A DNA stretch of 64,000 bases from Chloroflexia bacterium SDU3-3 (GCA_009268125.1 WBOU01000002.1:372001-436000); one strand, 5' to 3'; counted from the stretch's first letter, positions 46,823 to 56,045 are shown. A program made the numbers and translations. Notes: a model not told the origin generated them from the sequence alone.

Positions 46823-49800
46823 CTAGCGGACGAGGATGGTGGGGAAGTAGATACGGTACTCTTGATCATTCCCTGGCGTCGCCGTGCGAACGTTCACGAT
46901 CTCCACCTGGCTTCCAGGGGCGTTGTGCATATGCATTACCAGCATCTGTGCCCCGCCGCTCGCCGCCAGCGCGGTGGTGTTTACCGTGCCGCTGATCGTG
47001 CTGCTGGGCGTATCGATGAACAGCGGGCGGCCAGAGAGCTTGAGCATGGATATGGGTGCGATAGCCGGGGCCTGGATATCGTAGCTGCTCCAGCCGCTCT
47101 CGGGCAGCTGATCGACGATGGCGGTGAACCCGGCCACCGCGCGCAGCCGCGTCTCCACCCGCACGTTGATCGTGCTCTGCCCCGAGGGCACATTGAGCGT
47201 CACCATGCCCACCGGCGCAATGATCACCGATGAGTTGAAGGGGGCGGTATCAACATAGGGCGAGTCGTTGGGCGCTGCGGCGGCGTTCACCTGGCCCTCG
47301 CCCACCACGTTGCCGATGCTGCCATCCGCGTTCATCTTGTAGAAGCTGAAGCGGAAGGCGTCGGTCGGCTGGCTCTGGCTGTCGGGCCAGGTGGTGTTGA
47401 TCAGCACATAGTCGGCCACGTCATCCAGGTTCGAGTCGATATAGATGCGGAACTGCATCTCGTTGAGTGTGGATCGCGGGCCTTCGGTCGCAATGCCAAA
47501 AAACAGGATGTTTGGCTCACCCCACAGCAGGCTGTCGCTGGTGATACCGAGGTAGCGCAGGTCGGCAGCCTGCTGGGTGCCGGTCAGGATGGGGTTGGCC
47601 GGGCTAGTCCCCACGAGCTGGAACGCGCTGGTCAGCGCCATGTGGCGGTTGTTGGTGATGTTCATGGCCGCGTTGCGCGCGCCGGTGTTGGTCTGCGGCA
47701 GCGAGAAGCTGGTCGCGCCATAGGGCACCGTCAGCGATCGGCTGCTGACCGAGGTCTCCGACCCGGCGCGCGGTATCACCACGAAGGGCACGCGGATGGC
47801 CTCGGCCCCGCCGCCCAGCTGGATGAATCCGCTGTGCTCGGCCACGTAGAAGCGTGGGCGGGTGAGCGTGCTGCCGGTGGTGGTCAGCACGGTGGTGGTG
47901 GCCAGATCGGGCGTGAAATCCAGCAGCGCTGGGTCGATGCTGATCGACACCGAGACCGCCGTGGTTCCGCCCGCCGGAATGCTCACCGTGCTGGGCAGGC
48001 TGATGCTGACGCCGTTTTCTTGGGCGGCGAGCTGGAGTGTGGTGGTCAGCACCTTGTCGCTGGTGCCGGTGTTGGCAACCGCGATGGTGCGCGTCTCCAC
48101 CCATGGCTGGCTCAGCACCGGCGCGCCGAAGCTGATCGCGGCATCGCCATCGGCGCTGTTGTAGGCGAACAGGTCGGCGCTGGCCAGCCGCGCCAGGTTG
48201 AGCTGCCCCGCGCCCTCAAGCGACGTGGGGTAGGGCGTGCCATTATCCATCAGCACGGGCGTGGCGGTGTTCATCAGGGCGGCCTTCACCTCGGCTGGCC
48301 CCCACGTGGGGTGCAGGCCGCGCAGCAGCGCCGCCGCGCCAGCCACCTGGGCCGCGCCCGCCCACGAGGCGCTGGCCTTGGCGCTGCCAGTGCCGCTGCC
48401 CATGGCCGCCGAGCTGATATTGATGCTGGGCGCGACCATGTCGGGCTTCAGCGTGGCGTTGCCGCGCTGGATGCCGCGCGTGGTGGTGCTGGGCAGGCCG
48501 TACGAGGCCGCCTCGGAGGCCGCGCAGTACTGGCTGCCGCCCACGTGCTGGGCCTGGATGAGCCGGGTCGAGTAGCGCCGCCCGTTGAGCGAGTGCAGTA
48601 CCGGGCCACGGAACACATCCACCTGGGTCGCGCAGTCGGGCACATCCACCTGCAGCGTTACCGTCTTGCCAGGGCCGATCTCGGCGGTGGCCGAGTCGTA
48701 CAGCTCCTGGTGGTCGATCACCTCGTCGAATTTGCGGTAGGAAGCGAGGCCGACCTGGAAGGTGCAGGCGGGGGTGTGGTTGCGCAGCACCGCCATATTG
48801 TTGCCCACAAACTGCGCGCTGAGCGAGCCGAGGTCGAAGCACGCTGGGTCGGTGTACTCCTCGTCGTCGCCCTGGCTCAGCCGCTGCGGGCTGCCGATCG
48901 ATGCGCCCACCGCGATCGCGCCGTTGGCGGTGCCGTACGATTGCACCGAGTAGAAGCTGCCGATGCCATCGCCTGCGGCGGTGACGACCACCATGCCCGC
49001 CTGGATGGCGCGGGCCACCGCTTGGGCGTCGGGGTCGTCGGGGCTGCCGAAGGGTGTGCTCGACCCGATGATCGCCACATCCAGATGGTCGCTGGTGTCG
49101 CCGTCGCGGTTGGGGTCGATCGCCCACTCCAGCGCCTGGGTGGTGAGCGTGGTGGTGGCATTTTCGCCGCACCCGAAGACCTTGAGCGCGTAGAGCGACG
49201 CGCTGGGGGCCACGCCCGGCGCGATCTTGAAGTCGCTGTAGTTGACCGAGCTGTTGTAGGGGCCGCCGTAGGTGCCGCCGATGGCGTTCACGCCCTGCCC
49301 GGCCACCAGCCCGGCGATGTGCGTGCCGCGCCCGTTGCAGTCGAGCGGGTCGGGGTCGGGGGTGGGGATACTGCTGCTGGCCGTGCCTGCGGCGTTGTAG
49401 TCGTCGCCTGCGAAGTCGTAGCCGTCGGCCACCTTGGCGGTCGGGAAGCTGCCTGGCTCGACCACGCTGGGGTTATTGCTCTGATAGGCGCTGGGCGTGC
49501 CTGCGCCGCCGAAGTCGCCGTGGGTATAGTCGATGCCGGTATCGATCACGGCCACCCGCACGCCGCTGCCGTCGCTGCTGGGGGCTGTAGCGGTGAGAGA
49601 AGAAGAAATAAGTGCAGGGATCTCAGCCGCAGCCTGGGCCTTCGGGGTCATCAGGTGCACATCGGCGACATCGGGCAGCGCGCGCAGCTGCGGGATCTGC
49701 TCGGCGGGGGCGGTCACCGCGATGCCGTTGTAGACCAGCTGGGTGCGGAACAGCACCTGCGCGCCCAGCGCCTCGATCGCGGGCAGCAGCTGCTGCTGGG

Positions 49801-50044
49801 CTGCGTCGATCTGGTCGCGGCCCTCGGACTCGGTGGCGGGGGGCTGGTTGAGCTGGATCATGGCTGCGACTGCGCCGCTGGCGGTGTCGTCGCCCTCGGG
49901 GCGCGAGCCATTGCTGGGCGTCACCTCGGTGTAGGGCGGGTCGATAGGCGGGTCAGTCTGGGCGACCGGGGCAGCCTGCGCAAATGGCCCGAAGAGCGTC
50001 AGGCTTAGCGTCGCTGCCAGCAGAAACGTGGCGGTTCTTCGCAT
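46823..50044 (-). CDS. Secreted S8 subtilisin-like protein with altered catalytic motifs
   Basis: The 1073-residue protein has a signal peptide (TFLLAATLSLTLFGPFAQAA) and an inhibitor-I9-like prodomain (about 55-135). A subtilisin fold follows: Asp in VAVIDTGIDYTHGDF and His in NGRGTHIAGLVAG. A PA-like insert interrupts it, then LKPDMVAP. Where active members have GTSMAxPH, this protein reads ASASWAGAAQVAG, and the oxyanion-hole Asn region AAGN reads AAGDGIG. Asp and His are kept, but the nucleophile context is not. The C-terminal ~430 residues are beta-rich (Fn3-like and a calcium-like DSNLDD stretch). It may be an inactive or unusual peptidase, a structural surface protein or an adhesin. 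Confidence 0.88.
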   Translation of the reverse strand: MRRTATFLLAATLSLTLFGPFAQAAPVAQTDPPIDPPYTEVTPSNGSRPEGDDTASGAVAAMIQLNQPPATESEGRDQIDAAQQQLLPAIEALGAQVLFRTQLVYNGIAVTAPAEQIPQLRALPDVADVHLMTPKAQAAAEIPALISSSLTATAPSSDGSGVRVAVIDTGIDYTHGDFGGAGTPSAYQSNNPSVVEPGSFPTAKVADGYDFAGDDYNAAGTASSSIPTPDPDPLDCNGRGTHIAGLVAGQGVNAIGGTYGGPYNSSVNYSDFKIAPGVAPSASLYALKVFGCGENATTTLTTQALEWAIDPNRDGDTSDHLDVAIIGSSTPFGSPDDPDAQAVARAIQAGMVVVTAAGDGIGSFYSVQSYGTANGAIAVGASIGSPQRLSQGDDEEYTDPACFDLGSLSAQFVGNNMAVLRNHTPACTFQVGLASYRKFDEVIDHQELYDSATAEIGPGKTVTLQVDVPDCATQVDVFRGPVLHSLNGRRYSTRLIQAQHVGGSQYCAASEAASYGLPSTTTRGIQRGNATLKPDMVAPSINISSAAMGSGTGSAKASASWAGAAQVAGAAALLRGLHPTWGPAEVKAALMNTATPVLMDNGTPYPTSLEGAGQLNLARLASADLFAYNSADGDAAISFGAPVLSQPWVETRTIAVANTGTSDKVLTTTLQLAAQENGVSISLPSTVSIPAGGTTAVSVSISIDPALLDFTPDLATTTVLTTTGSTLTRPRFYVAEHSGFIQLGGGAEAIRVPFVVIPRAGSETSVSSRSLTVPYGATSFSLPQTNTGARNAAMNITNNRHMALTSAFQLVGTSPANPILTGTQQAADLRYLGITSDSLLWGEPNILFFGIATEGPRSTLNEMQFRIYIDSNLDDVADYVLINTTWPDSQSQPTDAFRFSFYKMNADGSIGNVVGEGQVNAAAAPNDSPYVDTAPFNSSVIIAPVGMVTLNVPSGQSTINVRVETRLRAVAGFTAIVDQLPESGWSSYDIQAPAIAPISMLKLSGRPLFIDTPSSTISGTVNTTALAASGGAQMLVMHMHNAPGSQVEIVNVRTATPGNDQEYRIYFPTILVR

Positions 50045-50390
50045 AGCTCATCCTTGTAGGCACATACAGCGGCCTCTGCATGGCTTCTGGCGGTTGTGTG
50101 GTGATAGTGTGTTCCAGAGCTGCCGCACCACAATGCGTGTCTTGGTTTGGAAAGCTGACAGTGCTTGGGTAGGGCATAAAAAGAGCGCTGGCCCCAGCTG
50201 GACGGCGCTACAGCAGGCATACTATCCGACGCCTAGATGGGTCATGCCACTATGGGAGCATCGTATCATATGCGTTATGTTCCTACAATAACTCTTTAGT
50301 CATACGCAACGGGCGTATATCGTAGGAATCGATCATTTCTATAGCAAAATGAATACAGTTTTGTGAGGGTTGGGCCGCCCTCAAATAGAA
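50045..50390 (-). promoter_or_regulatory. Gene-free leader/promoter region of the S8-type gene
   Basis: No gene is visible. On the minus strand a GC stem (about 50209-50203 with 50090-type partner 50190-50184, AGCGCC with GGCGCT-like arms) is followed by CTTTTTA at 50183-50177, about 135 bases before the start codon. This looks like a weak intrinsic terminator inside the leader. The region beyond 50230 is AT-richer and probably holds the promoter. Confidence 0.35.
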
Positions 50391-50419
50391 GCGGCCCTGG
50401 GATTATTTCCCAGGGCCGC
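50391..50419 (-). terminator. Hairpin after the prepilin peptidase gene
   Basis: A perfect 12-bp stem (50391-50402 with 50408-50419) lies 16 bases after the stop. On the minus strand it is followed by TTCTATTT, an acceptable U-rich tail. Confidence 0.7.
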
Positions 50420-50434
50420 CCGCGCGCAAACGCG

Positions 50435-51187
50435 CTAGATCATCGCCTGCACCATGAGGAACGCCAGGGTGCCGAGGCAGAGGAACGAGCCGTAGGCGAT
50501 GTACTCGGGCATGTTGGGCCGGCCTGCCCGCCGCATCAGGATGATGCCCGCCGAGTAGATGCCCGCCGCCAGGATGCCGTAGAACAGCGCGGGCATCAGG
50601 TTCACGATCCCCACCGTCGCGCCGATAAAGATCGCCAGATACACGTCGCCCAGCCCAAAGGGCGCGGCCTTGCCGGGGAACAGAATGCGCGCCAGCATGA
50701 ACAGCAGCACGAAGGCGAAGCCCGCGAACAGCGCGCCCACCACCGAGTTCACCACCCCCAGCCCGGGCACCCACGCCGACACCACCACCGCCAGCAGCGC
50801 GGGCACCAGGATGAATAGCGTGTAGATCGAGCGGTGCAGCCAGTCGATGGCGGCGGTCAGCAGCAGCACGGCGGCGACAAAGGCCAGGAAGAAGAAGCGG
50901 GCACTGAGATCGTAGTGTAGGTAGAAGACCACCAGCGACAGCATCGAGAGCGCGTCGACCAGCGGGTGCACCCAGTGCAGCCGCTTGCCGCAGCAGCGCG
51001 CCCTGCCGCGCTGCGCCAGCCAGCCCACCAGCGGCAGCGCCTGCCAGAACTCCAGCGGCTTGCCGCAACGCGTGCAGCGCGGCCACCCGCCCATGTGCTT
51101 CTCGCGTGGGATGCGCACCACTAGGATGTTCAGCAGCATGCCCATGGCAAGCCCGAGGATAGCGATCAGTACAGCGGTGACAAGCAT
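50435..51187 (-). CDS. Prepilin peptidase (A24 aspartic family, PilD-like)
   Basis: The 250-residue polytopic membrane protein has both catalytic aspartates: Asp115 in AAIDWLHR and Asp181 in the GxGD motif FGLGDVYLA. The N-terminal cytoplasmic loop has four cysteines (38, 41, 65, 66) as in the zinc-binding methylase domain, although the second pair is adjacent rather than CxxC. It cleaves type IV prepilin-like leaders and N-methylates the new N-terminus. No pilin or pilus gene is in the window, so its substrates are encoded elsewhere. It follows aroE by 30 bases. Confidence 0.93.
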   Translation of the reverse strand: MLVTAVLIAILGLAMGMLLNILVVRIPREKHMGGWPRCTRCGKPLEFWQALPLVGWLAQRGRARCCGKRLHWVHPLVDALSMLSLVVFYLHYDLSARFFFLAFVAAVLLLTAAIDWLHRSIYTLFILVPALLAVVVSAWVPGLGVVNSVVGALFAGFAFVLLFMLARILFPGKAAPFGLGDVYLAIFIGATVGIVNLMPALFYGILAAGIYSAGIILMRRAGRPNMPEYIAYGSFLCLGTLAFLMVQAMI

Positions 51188-51217
51188 AGTGCCTCGCAGG
51201 GTGTTGAAGAAGGTGGC

Positions 51218-52048
51218 TTAGCTCACGGCGCGCAGCATCACCTCGGGCGCAACCTCGACGTTGGTCCAGAGTGTGAAGGCCAGGGCGGCCTGGCGCACCA
51301 GCATGGTCAGTCCATCTTGGGTGCGCGCCCCCCTAGCCGCCGCCTCGCGCAGCAGCCGGGTCTGGCGGTAGACCATGTCGTACACCAGGGCGGATGCGGG
51401 GATGAGCGCGGCATCCAGCGGGGTCTCGTCGGCCTGCCAGCCCAGCGAGGTTGCGTTCACCACCAGCTCGGCCTCGGCCAGCAGCTCGGGCAGGGCGGGG
51501 TCGCCGTAGGTGATGGCGTAGAGCGCGGGGTCGTAGTCGGCGGCGTTAAGCGCGTCGCCCAGCACATCCTCGGCCTTCTCCAGCGTGCGGTTGACCACAG
51601 CCACGCTGGCGGCGTGCGCGCCCAGCAGCGCGGCCAGGGCAGCGCGGGCCGCGCCGCTGGCGCCCAGCACCACCGCGCGCCGCCCCGTGGGGTCGAAGCC
51701 AGCGTCCTCGCGTAGCGCGGCCAGGAAGGCGGGCACATCGGTGTTGTACCCTGTGAGCGCGCCGCCCGGGCCGCGCACGATCGTGTTGACCGCGCCCACC
51801 TGCTCGGCGTCGGGGTGGATGGCATCCAGCAGCGGTAGCACGGCCAGCTTGTGCGGCAGCGTCACGTTTGCGCCGTACATGGCCTCATCGCGCAGCGCGG
51901 CCACGCGCTCGGCCAGCTGCTCGGCGGGGGTCTCCCACAGCACATACTGGCCATCGATGGCGGCGTGGGCGAAGGCGGCGGCGTGCAGCTTGGGCGAGAG
52001 GCTGTGGCCCAGCGGGAAGCCCAGCAGGGCGGCGGTTTTGGTCGGCAT
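51218..52048 (-). CDS. aroE: Shikimate dehydrogenase
   Basis: The 276-residue protein reduces 3-dehydroshikimate to shikimate with NADPH. It has the substrate-site SLSP (16-19), NVTLPHK with catalytic Lys67, GYNTD with Asp104, and the Rossmann loop VLGASGAARA (127-136). The NADP-binding NRT of VVNRTLEKA, the late NATSLGW, and the C-terminal QAALAF with the substrate Gln follow. It begins six bases after mltG and is part of the coaBC-to-prepilin peptidase run. Confidence 0.96.
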   Translation of the reverse strand: MPTKTAALLGFPLGHSLSPKLHAAAFAHAAIDGQYVLWETPAEQLAERVAALRDEAMYGANVTLPHKLAVLPLLDAIHPDAEQVGAVNTIVRGPGGALTGYNTDVPAFLAALREDAGFDPTGRRAVVLGASGAARAALAALLGAHAASVAVVNRTLEKAEDVLGDALNAADYDPALYAITYGDPALPELLAEAELVVNATSLGWQADETPLDAALIPASALVYDMVYRQTRLLREAAARGARTQDGLTMLVRQAALAFTLWTNVEVAPEVMLRAVS

Positions 52049-52054
52049 GGCGGC

Positions 52055-53152
52055 CTACTCCTGGGGCTGGCAGGCCAGGTATTCCTGCTCAAGCTTCTGG
52101 AACTCTTCGAACGATGCGGTGAAGCTGTGCGCGCCCTTGTCGGTGCACGAGGCCACGAAGTACAGGTACGGCGCGCTGGTATCGGGCTTGGCCGCCGCCT
52201 CAAGCGCGGCGAGGCCGGGCGAGCTGATCGGCCCGGGGGGCAGCCCGGTCTGCACGCGGGTGTTGTAGGGGCTGGTGTTGCCGTTGATCTCGCTCAGCGA
52301 GAGGTTGCTGAGGTTGGGCCACCAGTCGCCCTCTTTGCCCAGCGCGTACTGCAGCGTCGGGTCGGCCTGCAGCTTGCCGCCGCCGGTCTCGCCCACGTTC
52401 TCGGGCTTCAGGCGGTTCCAGAACACCGAGGCGATCTTGGGCATCTCGTCGGTGCGGGCGGCCTCGCGCTGCACGATCGAGGCCATGGTGACGATCTGGT
52501 GGACACTGCTCTGCACCTGCACCGAGGTCTCGAAGCTGGCGTACTTTTGGTCGAAGTTGTCCAGCATGGTGTTGATCACCTGATCGACCGTGGCGGTCTT
52601 GCTGAAGCGGTAGGTGTCGGGGAACAGGTAGCCCTCTAGGCTCGCGCCGCTGGGCAGGTCGCGCAGCAGGAAGTGGCGATCCTTGAAGCTCGCGCCGTCG
52701 GCGGTGGCCGACAGGAAGGCCTGCGTGTCGATGTTGGCGAAGCCCGCGCCGCCCACCGCCTCGGCGATCTGCTCGCGGCGCATGCCCTCGATAATCGTCA
52801 GCTGCACCTCTTCCACGCCCTGGCTCAGCTGCAGCGCCGAGATGATGTTGCTCATCGTCATGGCGTGGTTCAGGTTGTAGGTTCCGGCCTTCAGCTGGCC
52901 ATCCAGCTCCTGCATGCGCACCAGGGCGGTGAACAACAGCGGCACGCGGATGAGCTTGGCGTCGGCCAGCTTGGTGGCGATGGTGTTGGTCGAGTCGCCC
53001 GGCTCGACCACAAACACCACCGGGGCGCTTGAGGCGTCGGATGTGCGGCGCAGCTCGGCCAGCAGGATGTAGCTGGCGGCGCTGATCATCACTGATACGA
53101 GGGCGACGCCAAGGAAGATGGCGCGCAATGTCTTCGAGAGAGGTTGTGTCAT
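52055..53152 (-). CDS. mltG: Endolytic murein transglycosylase
   Basis: The 365-residue protein has one N-terminal TM helix (about 11-33), a LysM-like region (FVVEPGDSTNTIATKL), and the YceG/MltG catalytic domain. EGYLFPDTYRF (173-183), the catalytic Glu230 in ASIVQRE, the KLQADPTLQYALG segment and SPYNTRVQTGLPPGPI are all family hallmarks. It cuts nascent peptidoglycan strands at the outer face of the membrane and sets glycan length. Together with aroE it commonly lies in a ruvX/mltG/aroE neighbourhood in other bacteria, but here ruvX is 40 kb away. Confidence 0.96.
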   Translation of the reverse strand: MTQPLSKTLRAIFLGVALVSVMISAASYILLAELRRTSDASSAPVVFVVEPGDSTNTIATKLADAKLIRVPLLFTALVRMQELDGQLKAGTYNLNHAMTMSNIISALQLSQGVEEVQLTIIEGMRREQIAEAVGGAGFANIDTQAFLSATADGASFKDRHFLLRDLPSGASLEGYLFPDTYRFSKTATVDQVINTMLDNFDQKYASFETSVQVQSSVHQIVTMASIVQREAARTDEMPKIASVFWNRLKPENVGETGGGKLQADPTLQYALGKEGDWWPNLSNLSLSEINGNTSPYNTRVQTGLPPGPISSPGLAALEAAAKPDTSAPYLYFVASCTDKGAHSFTASFEEFQKLEQEYLACQPQE

Positions 53153-53203
53153 AAAAAATATCGTTCGCGGCGGGCTGCCTGGGCCGCGCGCATAGCAGGC
53201 AGA

Positions 53204-54385
53204 TTAGGGCTGAAGGGTAGGCAGCGGCGTCTCCGCCTCGGTCAGGCGCTGCACATCGGCGGGCGTGGCGGTCGGCGCGCCGGCCTGCTCGATCGGCAGG
53301 CTGCCGGTGGGCTTTGAGAGCAGCGTGGCGATCACCCAGCCGGTGCCGTCGGTGCTGTCGATCCGCGAGCTGGCCTTGTAGCGCTGGCCCAGCTGGATGC
53401 GGTACCACTTGCTGTCGGATGTGGATGCCAGAAAGACGATGTCGTCGCCAGGGTTGAGGCTGCCGATCTTGTTGGCGTTGCCGCTCTGGCTGTTTGGCTC
53501 GGACCGCACGTTGGCGGCCATCAGCACCGTGCCGGTGACCACATCCGACGCATTGGGCGCGGTGGTGGGCAGCGCCGCCGCGCCGGCCTGGGCGGTGGCC
53601 TCGGCCTGGGCGGTGGCCTCGGGCGTGGCCTCGGGCGTGCCCGAGGTGTTGGGCGTGGGCGTGGTCGGGGCGAACAGGGCGTTGGTGTCCACCGCGTCGT
53701 GGCCGATCCGCGACAGCTCGGTGCGCAGCGTGGTGATCACGCTCACCGCGGCCACCAGGGCCAGCAGCATCAGCACGCAGGCCAGCGCGGTCTTCATCAG
53801 CTCGGCGCTGCGGAACAGCACGTTCTGCGAGCGCATCTGGTCGAGCGCGCTGGCGGCGGCGCCGCCGATCGACTCGCCCCAGGTGGTCTTGGCGCGGTCG
53901 TCGCGGGCCACGCGCCGCAGATCGAGCATGGCGCGGGCGTCGCCGATCACGGCCAGCGCGCGCACCGCGCCCCAGCGCACGTTGCTGTTGGGGTGGCGCA
54001 GCGCCTCGATCAGGGCGCTGGTGGCCCGCCCGTCGCCGATCTGGCCCAGGGCCTCGGCGGCGCGGAAGGCGGTGAGCCACGGCCTGCGCGGGTTGAGCGC
54101 CTCGTTCAGCGCGGGCACGGCGGGGTCGCCGATAGCCACCAGATCTTGCACGGCCTGCTGGTGCAGGGGGTGCTCGGGGTCGCCCAGGGCCGCCACCAGG
54201 GTGGCGATCCGCTCGCGCAGGGCGGCGTTCTGCCGCTGCTGCGCGGGCTGGGCGGGCTGCTGCTGCGTGCTGTCTAGCTGGCGGGTGGGCCTGCCCCCTG
54301 GCTGGGGGAACTGCCCGATCTGGGTCGGCTCGCCGCTGCTGTTCGTGCTGGATGCCTGCTCGACCGGTTGTTCCTGTTCGCTCAT
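53204..54385 (-). CDS. HEAT-repeat membrane protein with C-terminal SH3-like domain
   Basis: ATG at 54385 (MSEQEQPVEQ) gives 393 residues. After a Gln/Pro-rich start come HEAT-type repeats at about 60-180 (HQQAVQDLVAIGDPAVPALNEAL, FRAAEALGQIGDGRATSALIEAL, VRWGAVRALAVIGD). One TM helix follows (about 205-227, ALACVLMLLALVAAVSVI), then a Thr/Ala/Glu linker and an SH3b-like domain (VLMAANVRSEPNSQSG, KIGSLNPGDDIVF, GWVIATLLS). The inside binds proteins and the outside possibly cell-wall material. The layout parallels the pseudokinase at 3870-5303. It lies between coaBC and mltG. Confidence 0.87.
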   Translation of the reverse strand: MSEQEQPVEQASSTNSSGEPTQIGQFPQPGGRPTRQLDSTQQQPAQPAQQRQNAALRERIATLVAALGDPEHPLHQQAVQDLVAIGDPAVPALNEALNPRRPWLTAFRAAEALGQIGDGRATSALIEALRHPNSNVRWGAVRALAVIGDARAMLDLRRVARDDRAKTTWGESIGGAAASALDQMRSQNVLFRSAELMKTALACVLMLLALVAAVSVITTLRTELSRIGHDAVDTNALFAPTTPTPNTSGTPEATPEATAQAEATAQAGAAALPTTAPNASDVVTGTVLMAANVRSEPNSQSGNANKIGSLNPGDDIVFLASTSDSKWYRIQLGQRYKASSRIDSTDGTGWVIATLLSKPTGSLPIEQAGAPTATPADVQRLTEAETPLPTLQP

Positions 54386-54444
54386 AGTCTCTATCGGTAT
54401 CGAATTGGCCGCGCAGGCTGGGTGGCTGCGCATGGCCGGCGTAT

Positions 54445-55650
54445 TTAGTGTCTCAGTCGCTCGGCGAACAGCCGCTCCACCGCATCCAGGATGGCGGCGG
54501 CGGTCTGCTCTTTGGGCTGCTGCGGCAGCGGCTCGCTGTGGTCGCTGGTGATGATCGTGGCGGCGCTCTCGGCGCTGCCGATGCTGGCCACGGCCTCGTT
54601 GGCAATGATCATGTCCAGCCCCTTGCGCACCAGCTTCTCGCGCGCGTAGGCCTGGATGTCGCGGGTCTCGGCGGCGAAGCCCACCTTGACCAGGTGCCGC
54701 TGGTCGGCGATCCCAGCCAGGATGTCGGGGTTTTTGGCCAGGTGCAGCACCAGCTCGTCGCTCGCGCCCTTCTTGATCTTGTGCTCGGCCACCTCGCTGG
54801 CGCGGAAGTCGGCCACGGCGGCGCACATCACCAGCAGATCCGCGCCGGGGATGGCGGCGTGGACGGCCTGCTCCATCTCGCGCGCGGTCTCGACCCGCAC
54901 CAGTTCGACGCCGTGGGGCGGGTCGATAGTTGCAGGCCCGCTGATCAGAATGACCTTGGCCCCACGGTCGCGGGCTTCGGCGGCGATGGCGTAGCCCTGC
55001 CGCCCCGACGAGCGGTTGCCGATAAAGCGCACCGGGTCGATCGGCTCGTAGTTGGCCCCGGCGGTCACCACCACGGTGTTGCCGCGCAGCGAGCCGTCGC
55101 GCTGGCCCAGCATGGCGTAGATCTGGCCCGCGATCTCGGCGACCTCGGGCAGCCGCCCCCTGCCCACCATCGGCTCGGCCATGCGCCCGTAGCCCGGCTC
55201 CATCACCACCACGCCGCGCCGCCGCAGCAGCGCGATGTTGTCCTGGGTAGCTGGGTTAGCGTACATCTGCACGTTCATGGCTGGGGCCACCAGCACGGGG
55301 GCCGGGGTGGCCAGCACGGTGGTCGTCAGCAGGTCGTCGCTGAAGCCAGCCGCCAGCCGCGCGATGGTGTTGGCGGTGGCCGGGGCGATCACCACCAGGT
55401 CGGCCTGCTGGCCGAGCGCCACATGGCCCACCACGCCATCCTCGGGCAGCGCCCACATGTCGCTCAGCACGGGCCTGCCGGTGAGCGCCTGGAAGGTGGC
55501 CTCGCCAACAAACTGGCGCGCGGCTGCGGTCATGATCACATCCACCTGGATGCCGCCGAGCGTGAGCTTGCGGGCCAGGTCGGCGGCCTTGTAGGCCGCG
55601 ATGCTGCCGCAGACGCCCAGGATGATCTGTTTTTTGCGCGTGGTGCTCAT
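54445..55650 (-). CDS. coaBC: Bifunctional phosphopantothenoylcysteine decarboxylase/phosphopantothenate-cysteine ligase
   Basis: ATG at 55650 (MSTTRKKQIILGVCGSIAAYKAADLARKL) gives 401 residues, and longer in-frame starts run into the repeat block. The CoaC half has the flavin-binding GSIAAYKA, VVIAPATANTIARLA, and the catalytic PAMNVQMY motif. The CoaB half begins with VVVTAGANYEPIDPVRFIGNRSSGRQG and has the late KVGFAAET. Both steps of coenzyme A synthesis can therefore be made. coaE, the last step, lies at 62820. It is the first gene of a five-gene minus-strand run. Confidence 0.97.
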   Translation of the reverse strand: MSTTRKKQIILGVCGSIAAYKAADLARKLTLGGIQVDVIMTAAARQFVGEATFQALTGRPVLSDMWALPEDGVVGHVALGQQADLVVIAPATANTIARLAAGFSDDLLTTTVLATPAPVLVAPAMNVQMYANPATQDNIALLRRRGVVVMEPGYGRMAEPMVGRGRLPEVAEIAGQIYAMLGQRDGSLRGNTVVVTAGANYEPIDPVRFIGNRSSGRQGYAIAAEARDRGAKVILISGPATIDPPHGVELVRVETAREMEQAVHAAIPGADLLVMCAAVADFRASEVAEHKIKKGASDELVLHLAKNPDILAGIADQRHLVKVGFAAETRDIQAYAREKLVRKGLDMIIANEAVASIGSAESAATIITSDHSEPLPQQPKEQTAAAILDAVERLFAERLRH

Positions 55651-55711
55651 TCGTGCGGCATTGTAGCATCCTGATGCGGGGGCGTCAATGATGCTGGGGC
55701 GGCTGCGCTGG

Positions 55712-55790
55712 TTTTTTACCACCAAGACACCAAGGCTCCAAGGGGAGAAGGGGACGAATACCACGAAGACGCGAAGGCGCGAAGGGGAGA
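55712..55790 (+). repeat. 8-base-period repeat block upstream of coaBC
   Basis: The block starts TTTTTTACCACCAAGACACC and has three CCAAG steps (8-base spacing), a GGGGA spacer, then ACCACGAAGACGCGAAGG with three CGAAG steps. Each half uses one flavour only. Confidence 0.8.
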
Positions 55791-55937
55791 GGGTGTACAA
55801 ACCGCCTGCGCCGCAGTATAAACCGCTTGCGCCGCAGTGAAAAACGCCAGCGGCCTAGCCCATCCAGCGAAGGCGCGAGCGCAAGACGGCTGGCCATAAT
55901 CCAGCCCACAGCGAAGATGCTGCGCAGCGACGACCGC

Positions 55938-56045
55938 CTTTTTTTCTCCTTGGTATCTTGGAGTCTTGGTGGTAATCGTCCCCCTTTTCTCCGCTTCGTG
56001 GCTTCGTGCCCTCGTGGTGAAGAGTCTCGGAGTCGTGGCGGTGAA
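55938..56045 (-). repeat. 8-base-period repeat block upstream of glyA
   Basis: In minus-strand reading it holds ACCACCAAGACTCCAAG and then CACGAGGGCACGAAGCCACG-type steps, the reverse orientation of the block at 55712. The 148 bases between the two blocks show no gene. Confidence 0.7.

Noticed and set aside
47642-50008. 788-codon plus-strand frame opposite the S8-type gene
   Set aside because: The minus-strand product has a signal peptide and clear subtilisin features. The plus frame is compositionally odd and motif-free.
53204-54826. Longer start (54826) for the HEAT protein
   Set aside because: The extra residues overlap the end of coaBC in another frame and lack family features. ATG at 54385 has a natural N-terminus.
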